Assembly: GCA_963801065.1 (NCBI GenBank)
Contig: CAWDDG010000006.1
Location: 62,001 to 126,000, forward strand
Reading direction: 5' to 3'
Source: CAWDDG01 sp963801065
Lineage (GTDB): Bacteria > Actinomycetota > Actinomycetes > Jiangellales > Jiangellaceae
DNA length: 64,000 bases
The position numbers were made by a program, and so were the translations under genes. The notes under the pieces were generated by a model. That model saw only the letters and a program-made list of their open reading frames with translations, searched no databases and had not been told where the DNA came from. This document shows, piece by piece, positions 39,194 through 47,691 of the stretch; positions within the stretch are counted from its first letter, which is position 1; each line of letters begins with the position of its first letter.

Positions 39194-40353
39194 GTCATAT
39201 CGGGCTGACGATGGATGACGGCCCGCGCACGACCCGAAGTCACCGACGGCGCAACCGGCGGCGGCGTCGCCGCCGACGGCTCGGTTCGGGGCTGGCCGTC
39301 GTGCTCTCGGTTGTCGTCGTCGCCGCGTTGGTCGCCGGGATCTTCTTCGGGGGCCGGGCCCTGTTCGGCGGCCTGTTCGCGCCTGCGGCCGACTACCCCG
39401 GCCCTGGGAGCGGCGAGGTCACTGTGACGATCGAGTCGGGATCCTCGCTGAGTGAGATCGGCTCGACGCTGGTCGAGGCCGACGTGGTGGCGAGCCAGGA
39501 CGCCTTCGTTGCCGCCGCGGAGGAGCATCCCGACGGTTCCAGCATCCAGGCTGGTGACTACACGCTGCTGAGGCAGATGAAGGCCTCCGATGCCGTGCTG
39601 GCGATGATCGAGGGCATCACGGTCGTGAGCAGGGTCACCATCCCGGAGGGATACCGGGAGAACCAGATCGTCGCCCGGCTCGCCGAGGAGACCGGCTTCC
39701 CGGCCGAGGAGCTGCAGGTGGCGATCGACGGAGGCGCCGGGTTGCCTGCCTACGCGGAGGGCGACGCCGAGGGCTTCCTGTTCCCGGCGACGTACGACAT
39801 CAAGCCGGACACGACCGCCGCGACATTGATCGAGGCCATGGTCTCGCGGTTCGGCCAGGCGGCCGAGACCGTCGAGCTCGAGGCGGGTGCGGCGGCGCTA
39901 GGCCTCTCGCCGCGGCAGGTCGTCACCGCCGCGAGCATCGTCCAGCGGGAGGTCCTCCGCGAGGAGGACATGGCGAACGTCGCTCAAGTGGTCTACAACC
40001 GGCTGTCGGGCGCCTGCCAGGAGAACGGCATCCCGACCGGGCGGCTGCAGATGGACTCGACGGTGCACTACGCCGCGGGCGACAACGGAGAGAGCGTGTT
40101 CACCACCGACGAGCAACGCCAGATCGACTCGCCGTACAACACCTACCTCAACTCCGGGCTACCACCCGGTCCGATCGCGGCGCCGGGAGAGGCGGCGCTG
40201 GTTGCCGCGCTGAACCCGTCCGTGGGCGACTTCTGCTACTTCTCGGCCGTCAACCTTGACACCGGCGAGACCAAGTTCGGCGTGACGACGGCCGAGCACA
40301 CGGCGAACGTGGCCGAACTGCAGCTGTTCTGCCGCGACAGCGACCTGTGCTGA
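39190..40353 (+). CDS. mltG: Endolytic transglycosylase MltG
   Basis: A 387-aa membrane-anchored peptidoglycan lytic transglycosylase that ends nascent glycan strands. A very basic cytoplasmic N terminus (run of Arg after residue 17), one transmembrane span (about 34-57), a LysM-like region (VTVTIESGSSLSEIGSTLVEA) and the YceG catalytic domain with EGFLFPATYDI, ASIVQREV carrying the conserved second Glu, VVYNRL, and SPYNTYLNSGLPPGPI. ATG 39190 overlaps the ruvX stop. Confidence 0.93.
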   Translation: MSHIGLTMDDGPRTTRSHRRRNRRRRRRRRLGSGLAVVLSVVVVAALVAGIFFGGRALFGGLFAPAADYPGPGSGEVTVTIESGSSLSEIGSTLVEADVVASQDAFVAAAEEHPDGSSIQAGDYTLLRQMKASDAVLAMIEGITVVSRVTIPEGYRENQIVARLAEETGFPAEELQVAIDGGAGLPAYAEGDAEGFLFPATYDIKPDTTAATLIEAMVSRFGQAAETVELEAGAAALGLSPRQVVTAASIVQREVLREEDMANVAQVVYNRLSGACQENGIPTGRLQMDSTVHYAAGDNGESVFTTDEQRQIDSPYNTYLNSGLPPGPIAAPGEAALVAALNPSVGDFCYFSAVNLDTGETKFGVTTAEHTANVAELQLFCRDSDLC

Positions 40354-40384
40354 CCACACTGGCGTGGGGCGCCCATACGCGGAC

Positions 40385-41221
40385 ATGATCATCGGTCTCC
40401 AGGGTCGCCGCCACTGCGCCGTGCTGGGCAGCCCGGTCGCACATTCGCTCTCGCCCGTGCTGCACCGTGCCGCCTACCGTCATCTGCGCCTGGACTGGGA
40501 GTACACGGCGCACGAGGTTGACGAGGGCGGCCTGCCCGGCTTCGTCAGGGGCCTCGACCCGTCGTGGCGAGGCCTGTCGCTGACGATGCCACTCAAACGG
40601 ACCGGCGCCGAGGTCGCCGACGACGTCTCGTCGGTCGCGGCGAGCGTGGGCGCCGTGAACACGCTGTTGCTGGAACCCGGCGGACGGATCACCGGCGACA
40701 ACACCGACGTACCCGGTATGGTCGCCGCCCTGCGTGAGCGCGGAGCCATCCCGCAGATGGGCGCCGTCTGCATGTGGGGCGCCGGGGCTACCGCGGCGAG
40801 CGCCATCGCTGCTGTCGCGAGGCTCGAGGGGCGTGCGGTCCACGTCCATGCGCGGGACATCGCGCGGGCCACCGGGTCGGTCGAGCTCGGCGAGCGGCTC
40901 GGCGTCGACGTCTCGCTGCGGCCGTGGCTGCCGTGGCCCGAATGCTCAGTCGCTGAGCTGGTCGTCCAGACGGCTCCGGCCGGCGCAGCGGACAGCGTTG
41001 CCGGGCCGCTGACCGAATCGGGGACGACCGGACGCGTGCTGCTCGACGTCGTGTACGCGCCCTGGCCGACGGCCCTGGCGTCGCGCTGGCTGGCTGCGGG
41101 GGGTGCCGTCGCCGGCGGGCTCGATCTGCTGGTGCACCAGGCGGCCGGCCAGGTGCGGCTCATGACCGGTCGAGACGTGCCCGTCTCCGTCCTCCGCGAC
41201 GCGTTGGCGGAGACCGGATGA
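40385..41221 (+). CDS. aroE: Shikimate dehydrogenase
   Basis: A 278-aa NADPH enzyme for the fourth step of the shikimate pathway. LGSPVAHSLSPVLHR binds shikimate, the catalytic Lys is in LTMPLKRTG, Asp is in GDNTDVPGMV, and the nucleotide-binding turn is WGAGATAASAIAA. ATG 40385 gives the usual N terminus; GTG 40364 is in frame but has no supporting site. It overlaps the peptidase gene by ATGA. Confidence 0.93.
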   Translation: MIIGLQGRRHCAVLGSPVAHSLSPVLHRAAYRHLRLDWEYTAHEVDEGGLPGFVRGLDPSWRGLSLTMPLKRTGAEVADDVSSVAASVGAVNTLLLEPGGRITGDNTDVPGMVAALRERGAIPQMGAVCMWGAGATAASAIAAVARLEGRAVHVHARDIARATGSVELGERLGVDVSLRPWLPWPECSVAELVVQTAPAGAADSVAGPLTESGTTGRVLLDVVYAPWPTALASRWLAAGGAVAGGLDLLVHQAAGQVRLMTGRDVPVSVLRDALAETG

Positions 41222-41910
41222 CCGTCATTGTGTGCATGGGGTTCGGGCTCCTGGCGGGTGCGCTCGTTCCGAGCCTGATCGCCCGGCTGCCCGACCGAGA
41301 CGCGGAGCCGCGCGAACGGGCCAGGACGCCGTATCGAGTGCTCGCGGCACAACGGGGCCTGCGCCCTCTCCTGGGCGTCGCGACGGCCGTGACCTGCGGT
41401 GTGCTCGCGGCGGCGCGCGGCTGGGAGGCCGACCTACCCGCCTACCTCGTGGTCGGAACACTGGGCGTGGCGATGGCGTACGTCGACCTCCGCGAGCACC
41501 GGCTGCCCGATCCGCTGACGTCCGCAGCGCTCGTCGCGGCCGCATCCCTGCTCGCGGTGGCGGCGGCCATGACCGACGAGTGGGGGGCGTACGGGCGGGC
41601 CTGGCTGGTCGCCGCCGCGTTGTTCATCGGGTATCTCGCGCTCGCTCTGCTCCGGCCCGCTGACCTGGGGCTCGGCGATGTCAAGCTGGCCGGGGTCGTC
41701 GGCCTGATGACGGGCTGGCTGGGCTGGGGGACCGCCGTCGTCGCAGCGTTCCTGGGGTTCCTCCTGGGCGGGCTGGTCGGGGTGGTACTCGTCGTAGCCG
41801 GCCGCGCGGGCCGGCGCACGGCGATCCCGTTCGGACCGTTCATGCTGGCCGGCGCGCTTCTGGCCGTCGCGTGGGGCGACTCCCTGCTGGACGCCTACCT
41901 CGGCCGCTGA
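41218..41910 (+). CDS. Prepilin peptidase (A24 aspartyl protease), short form
   Basis: A 230-aa polytopic membrane protein with about seven hydrophobic segments. The two catalytic aspartates of the A24 family are in YVDLREHRLPD and LGLGDVKLAG. The cytoplasmic N-methyltransferase domain of full-length PilD, with its Cys pairs, is absent. It would cleave type IV pilin-like signal peptides, for example of Flp/Tad pilins; none of those substrates are in this window. It is coupled to aroE, as in other actinomycetes (Rv2551c position). Confidence 0.88.
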   Translation: MTVIVCMGFGLLAGALVPSLIARLPDRDAEPRERARTPYRVLAAQRGLRPLLGVATAVTCGVLAAARGWEADLPAYLVVGTLGVAMAYVDLREHRLPDPLTSAALVAAASLLAVAAAMTDEWGAYGRAWLVAAALFIGYLALALLRPADLGLGDVKLAGVVGLMTGWLGWGTAVVAAFLGFLLGGLVGVVLVVAGRAGRRTAIPFGPFMLAGALLAVAWGDSLLDAYLGR

Positions 41911-41994
41911 CGATTTCTCCCGGGTTCGGCCGCGTGAACCACGGCAGCCCGAGGTCCGGGCACGTGGGCACACCGCAGGTGGAAGGATTGCGGC

Positions 41995-43683
41995 ATGCTG
42001 CGGTGGTTGACGGCCGGTGAGTCGCATGGCCCGGCCCTGGTGGCGATCCTCGAGGGTCTGCCGGCGGGTGTCCACGTCACCACCGGCGACGTCGCCGCCT
42101 CCCTGGCGCGCCGGCGGCTCGGCTACGGCCGCGGTGCGCGGATGACCTTCGAGAAGGACGACGTGGCCTTCCTCGGCGGCGTCCGGCACGGCTCGACGCT
42201 GGGCGGCCCGGTGGCCGTCCAGGTGGCGAACACCGAATGGCCCAAGTGGCAGCAGGTCATGGCGCCGGACCCGGTCGACCCGGAGGTCCTGGACGGGCTC
42301 GCGCGCAACGCGCCGCTGACCCGCCCGCGCCCCGGTCACGCCGACCTGGTCGGCATGCAGAAGTACGGCTTCGACGAGGCGCGCCCGGTGCTCGAGCGCG
42401 CCAGCGCGCGCGAGACGGCTGCCCGGGTGGCGCTCGGAACGGTCGCGTCGGCCTTCCTGCAGCAGGCGTACGGCGTGCGGCTCGTCAGCCACACCGTCGA
42501 GGTGGGGAGCGTCGCCGCCCCTGTCGGCGTCGTCCCGCAGCCCGACGACGTCGCCCGCCTCGACGAAGACCCCCTGCGGTGCTTCGACGCCGACACGAGC
42601 GCCCGGATGGTGGCCGAGGTCGACGCCGCGCACCATGACGGAGACACCCTGGGCGGTGTCGTCGAGGTAGTGGCCCACGGACTGCCGCCGGGTCTGGGCA
42701 GCCACGTGCACTGGGACCGCAGGTTGGACTCGCGGCTCGCGGGCGCGCTGATGGGCATCCAGGCGATCAAGGGAGTCGAGCTCGGTGAAGGGTTCGCCGT
42801 GGCCCGGTCGCGCGGCTCGGCCGCCCACGACGAGATCGTGCCGACCGAGGCGGGCGTGCGGCGTACGTCGGGACGGTCGGGCGGCACCGAGGGCGGGATG
42901 TCCACCGGCGAGGTGTTGCGGGTGCGAGCCGCGATGAAGCCGATCTCGACGGTGCCGCGCCCCCTTCGGACCGTCGACACCGCGACCGGCGAGGCCGCCT
43001 CGGCGCACCACCAGCGCTCGGACGTGTGCGCCGTCCCCGCCGCCGGCGTCGTCGCCGAGGCGATGGTGGCGCTGGTCCTGGCCGACGCGGCCCTGGAGAA
43101 GTTCGGCGGTGATTCTGTCGAGGAGACGTCCCGCAACCACCGCGCCTTCCTGGACTGCGCTGCCCGGCGTCTTGGCCGTGCGGTGAGCCCGCGGGTCGTG
43201 CTGGTCGGTGCGCCCGGCGCGGGAAAGACGACGGTGGGACGGCTCCTCGCCGCTCGCCTCGGGGTCGCGTTCCACGACACCGACGACGACGTCGAACGTG
43301 CGGCTGCGAAGCCGATCAACGAGATCTTCCTCGACGACGGGGAGAGCGCGTTCCGGGCGCTGGAACGAGAAGCCGTGTCCGTCGCGCTGGCCCGGCACGA
43401 CGGGGTGCTGGCGCTGGGAGGGGGAGCCGTGACCGATTCGGGCACCCGGTCACTGCTCTCCACGCATCGAGTCGTCTTCCTCGACGTGGGCCTGGCCGAC
43501 GCCGCGAGCAGGATCGGTCTGAACCGCGACCGCCCCCTGCTCCTCGGCAACCCACGGGCGCAGCTCAAGCGTCTGCTCGACGAGCGCCGACCCGTCTACC
43601 TCGAGGTCGCGACGGCGACGGTGGACACTGCGGGCCGGACCCCGGAGCAGGTCGTCGACGAGGTGCTGCTCGGTGTCAGCTGA
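41995..43683 (+). CDS. aroC: Fused chorismate synthase-shikimate kinase (AroC-AroK)
   Basis: One 562-aa frame carries two complete shikimate-pathway enzymes. Residues 1-395 are chorismate synthase (GESHGPAL near 8-15, RASARETAARVA at 136-147, SGRSGGTEGGMSTGE at 292-306, FGGDSVEET at 370-378). Residues 398-562 are shikimate kinase (Walker A GAPGAGKTT 405-413, DTDDDVE at 428-434, FRALE 453-457, GGGA 475-478). In relatives these are adjacent genes with a GTGA overlap. Here a GTG at 43183, inside such a GTGA, lies exactly at the joint but is read through as Val397. No ribosome site precedes it. Either a true fusion or a one-base error near the aroC end. Confidence 0.9.
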   Translation: MLRWLTAGESHGPALVAILEGLPAGVHVTTGDVAASLARRRLGYGRGARMTFEKDDVAFLGGVRHGSTLGGPVAVQVANTEWPKWQQVMAPDPVDPEVLDGLARNAPLTRPRPGHADLVGMQKYGFDEARPVLERASARETAARVALGTVASAFLQQAYGVRLVSHTVEVGSVAAPVGVVPQPDDVARLDEDPLRCFDADTSARMVAEVDAAHHDGDTLGGVVEVVAHGLPPGLGSHVHWDRRLDSRLAGALMGIQAIKGVELGEGFAVARSRGSAAHDEIVPTEAGVRRTSGRSGGTEGGMSTGEVLRVRAAMKPISTVPRPLRTVDTATGEAASAHHQRSDVCAVPAAGVVAEAMVALVLADAALEKFGGDSVEETSRNHRAFLDCAARRLGRAVSPRVVLVGAPGAGKTTVGRLLAARLGVAFHDTDDDVERAAAKPINEIFLDDGESAFRALEREAVSVALARHDGVLALGGGAVTDSGTRSLLSTHRVVFLDVGLADAASRIGLNRDRPLLLGNPRAQLKRLLDERRPVYLEVATATVDTAGRTPEQVVDEVLLGVS

Positions 43684-44755
43684 ACCGGCCCGGGTTGCCG
43701 TCGGTGGCGAGCGACCGTACGAGGTCGTCATCGGGCGGGGCCTTCTCGGTGAGATTCCCCGCCTGCTCGGAGACGGCGTCGCCAAGGTCGCCGTCCTGCA
43801 CCCGCGGGCGCTGCGGAGGACCGGCGAGGCCATCCGTGACGACCTGCTGGCCGAAGGGCTGGAGGCGCACGTCGTCGAGATTCCCGACGCGGAGGACGCC
43901 AAGACCGCTGAGGTGGCGGCCTTCTGTTGGTCGGCGCTCGGCCGGATCGGGGTGACCCGCTCCGACGCTGTCGTCGGCGTCGGAGGCGGCGCCACGACCG
44001 ATCTGGCCGGCTTCGTCGGCGCCACCTGGCTGCGCGGCATCCGCGTCGTGCAGGTCCCGACGACGATGCTGGCGATGGTCGACGCCGCCGTGGGGGGCAA
44101 GACCGGCATCAACACCGCCGAGGGCAAGAACCTGGTGGGCGCCTTCCACCCGCCCGCGGGGGTGCTGTGCGACCTCGCGACCCTGGAGACGCTGCCGCGG
44201 CACGAGTACGTCGCCGGCCTGGCCGAGGTCGTGAAATGCGGATTCATCGCCGACCCGGCGATCCTCGAGATGGTCGAACGAGACCCGGCCGCTGCCGCGA
44301 GACCGGAAGGCCCAGACGTCCACCAGCTCGTGGAGCGCTCGGTGCGGGTCAAGGCCGCGATCGTCTCGGCGGACCTGCACGAGACCGGGCCGCGTGAGGT
44401 GCTGAACTACGGCCACACGCTCGGACACGCGATCGAGAACGTCGAACGGTACCGCTGGCGGCATGGCGCGGCGATCTCCATCGGCATGGTCTTCGCGGCC
44501 GAGCTCGGCCGCCTGGCCGGCCGGCTCGACGACCGGACGGCCGACCGGCACCGCGCGGTGCTCGGGTCGCTCGGCCTGCCGACCGTGTACGAGGCGTCGG
44601 CGTGGCCGCGACTGCTCGACGCCATGAAAGTCGACAAGAAGACCCGCGGCGACCGGCTGCGCTTCGTCGTGCTCGACGCGCTCGCGAAGCCCGGCATCCT
44701 CGAGGCGCCGGATCCACAGCTGTTGACGGCGGCTTACGCGGCGGTCTCCCGATGA
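43673..44755 (+). CDS. aroB: 3-Dehydroquinate synthase
   Basis: A 360-aa NAD- and metal-dependent enzyme for step two of the shikimate pathway. The N-terminal nucleotide domain has VGVGGGATTDLAGFVGATW; VPTTMLAMVDAAVGGKTGIN and GKNLVGAFHPP follow; metal ligands sit in GLAEVVKCGFI and NYGHTLGHAIE. GTG 43673 overlaps the end of the aroC-aroK frame, and the stop overlaps aroQ by ATGA. Confidence 0.96.
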   Translation: MSAEPARVAVGGERPYEVVIGRGLLGEIPRLLGDGVAKVAVLHPRALRRTGEAIRDDLLAEGLEAHVVEIPDAEDAKTAEVAAFCWSALGRIGVTRSDAVVGVGGGATTDLAGFVGATWLRGIRVVQVPTTMLAMVDAAVGGKTGINTAEGKNLVGAFHPPAGVLCDLATLETLPRHEYVAGLAEVVKCGFIADPAILEMVERDPAAAARPEGPDVHQLVERSVRVKAAIVSADLHETGPREVLNYGHTLGHAIENVERYRWRHGAAISIGMVFAAELGRLAGRLDDRTADRHRAVLGSLGLPTVYEASAWPRLLDAMKVDKKTRGDRLRFVVLDALAKPGILEAPDPQLLTAAYAAVSR

Positions 44756-45186
44756 CGCACGTGCTGGTCCTGAACGGACCCAACCTGGGCCGGCTGGGCT
44801 CCCGCGAGCCGGACGTCTACGGATCGGCGTCGTACGACGAGCTCGTGGCGGCCTGCTCGAAGGCAGGCGCCGAGCTGGGGCTCCAGGTCGAGGTCCGTCA
44901 AACCGACGACGAGGCCACGCTGGTGTCCTGGCTGCACGAAGCCGCCGACGGCGGGACGCCCGTCATCCTCAACCCAGCAGCGTTCACGCACTACTCGTAC
45001 GCGCTGCGTGACGCGTGCTCCCAGCTCGAGGCGCCGCTGGTCGAGGTGCACATCAGCAATCCGGCCGCCCGCGAGGAGTTCCGGCACACCAGCGTGGTGG
45101 CGGGCGTGGCGACCGGCACGGTGGCCGGGTTCGGGCTGGACTCGTACGTCCTCGCCCTGCGGGCGGTGGCGAACCTGCTCGGGTGA
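44752..45186 (+). CDS. aroQ: 3-Dehydroquinate dehydratase, type II
   Basis: A 144-aa type II dehydroquinase, the third pathway enzyme. NGPNLGRLGSREPDVYG carries the catalytic loop with Arg and Tyr; the catalytic His and neighbours are in NPAAFTHYSYALRDA and VEVHISNP. Length is typical. It closes the aro cluster, so aroE, aroC, aroK, aroB and aroQ are all here; aroG and aroA are not in the window. Confidence 0.96.
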   Translation: MTHVLVLNGPNLGRLGSREPDVYGSASYDELVAACSKAGAELGLQVEVRQTDDEATLVSWLHEAADGGTPVILNPAAFTHYSYALRDACSQLEAPLVEVHISNPAAREEFRHTSVVAGVATGTVAGFGLDSYVLALRAVANLLG

Positions 45187-45211
45187 GATCCGATCAACTC
45201 CAAGGCAGGGA

Positions 45212-45224
45212 TAGGGTCGGCGCC
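45212..45224 (+). promoter_or_regulatory. Leaderless-type promoter of pepQ
   Basis: TAGGGT (45212-45217), 7 bases, then ATG 45225. No ribosome site is present in this gap. Confidence 0.45.
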
Positions 45225-46319
45225 ATGCCTGCCGAGCACGCCGCCCGCCGGGTCCGGCTGGCTGCTGCCGTTGCCGAGACCGGCGCCGACGCCGCGCTGA
45301 TCACTCGCCTCGTCAACGTCCGCTACCTCACCGGTCTCGCCAGCAGCAACGCGGCGCTTCTGCTCGGCGTCGACGGCATCGGCGTGCTTGCGACCGACGG
45401 TCGCTACGTCACCGCGGCTGCCGAGGTGGCGCCCGACCTCGAGGTCGTCAAGGAACGCGGTGTGGCGCCGGCGCTCGCCGCCCGCGCCGCGGCAGGCCGC
45501 CCGGTACGCCTCGCCGTCGAGGAGCACGACGTCACACTCGCCCTGGCCGCGGAGATCCAAAAGAGCGCCGAGAGCGCCGAGCTCGTTCACCTGGGGCGGG
45601 CCGTCGAGGCCATGCGTGCGGTGAAGGACGATGACGAGCTGCGGCTCATCCGGGAGGCGTGCGAGATCTCCTGTCGCGCGCTCGAGGACCTCTACGTCGT
45701 GGGTGGGATCCTGGGCCGTAGCGAGAAGGACGTCGCACGCGATCTCGAGGGGCGCATGTACGACCACGGTGCGGACGGGCTCGCGTTCGAGACGATCGTC
45801 GCGTCCGGCCCGAACAGCGCCGTCCCGCACCATCGTCCGACTGGTCGAACCATCGAGCGCGGCGATCTTCTGAAGATCGACTTCGGTGCGCTGTTCCAGG
45901 GCTACCACGCCGACTGCACCCGTACCTCGGTCGTCGGGGCTCCGGCGGCCGACTGGCAACGCGAGATCTACGAGCTGGTGGCCGCCGCCCAACGCGCCGG
46001 ATGCGACGCACTGGCCGTCGGCACCGAGTGCATCGCCGTCGACCGAGCGGCGCGTGAGCAGATCGAGGCCGCGGGCCACGGCGAACATTTCGGACACGGG
46101 ACGGGCCATGGCGTGGGCCTGGAGATCCACGAGGCGCCGACGCTCGGGTACTCCGCGACCGGTACACTTGCGGATCGCATGCCCGTGACCGTCGAGCCCG
46201 GTGTCTACCTGCCGGGGCGCGGCGGCGTCCGGATCGAGGACACGTTGGTCGTCCGCGATGCCGGTGGTCCGGAGCTGCTGACGACCACGACCAAGGATCT
46301 GCTCGTCCTCGACGCCTGA
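45225..46319 (+). CDS. Xaa-Pro peptidase, M24 family (PepQ-like)
   Basis: A 364-aa creatinase-fold metallopeptidase that cleaves proline-containing peptides. N-terminal domain to about residue 125, then the catalytic domain with metal ligands in DFGALFQGYHADCTRT (two Asp), HGTGHGVGLEIHE (His), VTVEPGVYLPG (Glu) and GVRIEDTLVV (Glu). All are present. It precedes efp and nusB, the conserved order in actinomycetes. Confidence 0.92.
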   Translation: MPAEHAARRVRLAAAVAETGADAALITRLVNVRYLTGLASSNAALLLGVDGIGVLATDGRYVTAAAEVAPDLEVVKERGVAPALAARAAAGRPVRLAVEEHDVTLALAAEIQKSAESAELVHLGRAVEAMRAVKDDDELRLIREACEISCRALEDLYVVGGILGRSEKDVARDLEGRMYDHGADGLAFETIVASGPNSAVPHHRPTGRTIERGDLLKIDFGALFQGYHADCTRTSVVGAPAADWQREIYELVAAAQRAGCDALAVGTECIAVDRAAREQIEAAGHGEHFGHGTGHGVGLEIHEAPTLGYSATGTLADRMPVTVEPGVYLPGRGGVRIEDTLVVRDAGGPELLTTTTKDLLVLDA

Positions 46320-46357
46320 CCGGCGTCCGGACGGCCCGAACGCGAAGGCAAGAACCG

Positions 46358-46918
46358 GTGGCGACGACGAACGACCTCAAGAACGGCCTGGTACTCAACC
46401 TCGACGGCCAGCTGTGGACCGTGGTGGAGTTCCAGCACGTCAAGCCCGGCAAGGGCGGGGCATTCGTCCGCACCAAGCTCAAGAACGTGCTTTCGGGCAA
46501 GGTCGTCGACAGGACCTTCAATGCCGGCGTCAAGGTCGAGACCGCCAACGTCGACAAACGCGAGATGCAGTACCTCTACCGCGACGGGGACGACTTCGTG
46601 TTCATGGACACGCAGTCCTACGAGCAGTTGCACGTCGGCACGACGACCGTAGGCGAGTCCGAGCGCTTCATGCTCGAGAACCAGGACGCCATCGTCGGCC
46701 TGCACGACGGCGTTCCGCTCTTCGTCGAGCTGCCCACCTCGGTCGCCCTGACTGTCGAGTACACCGAGCCGGGGCTACAGGGCGACCGCTCGACGGGTGG
46801 CACGAAGCCGGCCCGGCTCGAGACCGGGTACGAGATCGCGGTGCCCCTGTTCATCACGACCGGCGAGAAGGTCAAGGTCGACACCCGCGACGGGTCGTAC
46901 CTCGGCCGCGCGTCCTAG
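46358..46918 (+). CDS. efp: Translation elongation factor P
   Basis: A 186-aa three-domain tRNA-mimic that rescues ribosomes stalled at polyproline. KPGKGGAFVRTKLKN is the tip loop with its conserved lysine, followed by OB domains and the end signature TGEKVKVDTRDGSYLGR. GTG start. No EpmA or YmfI-type modification gene is in the window. Several proteins here have Pro runs that would need EF-P, for instance SecD and the DUF349 protein. Confidence 0.96.
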   Translation: MATTNDLKNGLVLNLDGQLWTVVEFQHVKPGKGGAFVRTKLKNVLSGKVVDRTFNAGVKVETANVDKREMQYLYRDGDDFVFMDTQSYEQLHVGTTTVGESERFMLENQDAIVGLHDGVPLFVELPTSVALTVEYTEPGLQGDRSTGGTKPARLETGYEIAVPLFITTGEKVKVDTRDGSYLGRAS

Positions 46919-46927
46919 TCGGCGACC

Positions 46928-47371
46928 GTGGCCGCTCGCACGAAGGCCCGCAAACGGGCGCTGGACGTCCTCTACGAGTCGGAGATGCAGGGCCTCCCCC
47001 CAGGCGCGACGCTCGCCCAGCGGATCGCCACCTCCTCGCCGCCACTCAACGCGTACGCAGTGACGCTTGTCGAGGGGGTCGTCGCGAACCGCGAGCGCAT
47101 CGACGAGCTGCTCGCCGGCTATGCCATCGGCTGGACGCTCGAGCGGATGCCCGCCGTCGACCGCAACCTGCTCCGCATCGGCGCCTACGAGGTGCTGTAC
47201 CGCGACGACGTTCCCGACGCCGTCGCGGTCAGCGAGGCCGTCGCCCTGGCCCGCGAGCTGTCCACCGACGACTCGCCGGGCTTCGTCAACGGCCTGCTGG
47301 CCAGAATCGTCGAGCTCAAGCCGACCCCGCTCCATAGGAACCGTCAAGTCGGCGGATCTTGCGACAATTGA
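46928..47371 (+). CDS. nusB: Transcription antitermination factor NusB
   Basis: A 147-aa all-helical protein needed for rRNA transcription antitermination with NusE. TKARKRALDVLYESEMQG opens the protein, and MPAVDRNLLRIGAYEVLY and AVAVSEAVALARELSTDDSPGFVNGLL are conserved. The start is 9 bases after the efp stop. In Streptomyces bldD and pyrR follow; here an accessory cluster intervenes. Confidence 0.95.
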   Translation: MAARTKARKRALDVLYESEMQGLPPGATLAQRIATSSPPLNAYAVTLVEGVVANRERIDELLAGYAIGWTLERMPAVDRNLLRIGAYEVLYRDDVPDAVAVSEAVALARELSTDDSPGFVNGLLARIVELKPTPLHRNRQVGGSCDN

Positions 47372-47691
47372 CCGCTCTGACCGCGGTCCGACCGTGTCAC
47401 CTGTCGCATGATCGGCGACGAACGTCACCGCCCTCCCTGACGAGCCGGTCCATCAGGTCAGTTGAAGCGACGCCGGCGCATGGCGGCCGTCGACCGACTT
47501 CACATTGGAGGTGCGAGCTGATACGAGGACACTGATGACCGGTATGCGTCGTCCATCCCTGCTCCTCATCCGGACCGCACATTCAGTGGATCCGCCAAGT
47601 GTCCGATGTCCTATTGCCGCCGTAGGAATCCCAGACCTCGGCCTTCTCCAGACCGGGAACTGCTCATAGTCGGGGGACGGGATGCCACCCT
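47372..47691. other. Gene-free stretch between nusB and the lipoprotein gene
   Basis: About 320 bases between two convergent genes. By eye it is less GC-rich than its surroundings. I found no protein-like frame, tRNA or long palindrome; only a short GACCGCGGTC dyad near 47381-47390. It may be the scar of a lost gene or an insertion boundary. Confidence 0.6.

Noticed and set aside
39898..39980. Loss of the first Glu in the MltG active-site segment (IVQRE instead of IVEKE)
   Set aside because: From memory, the second Glu is the conserved one and actinomycete homologues often have Gln at the first position, so this is probably normal.
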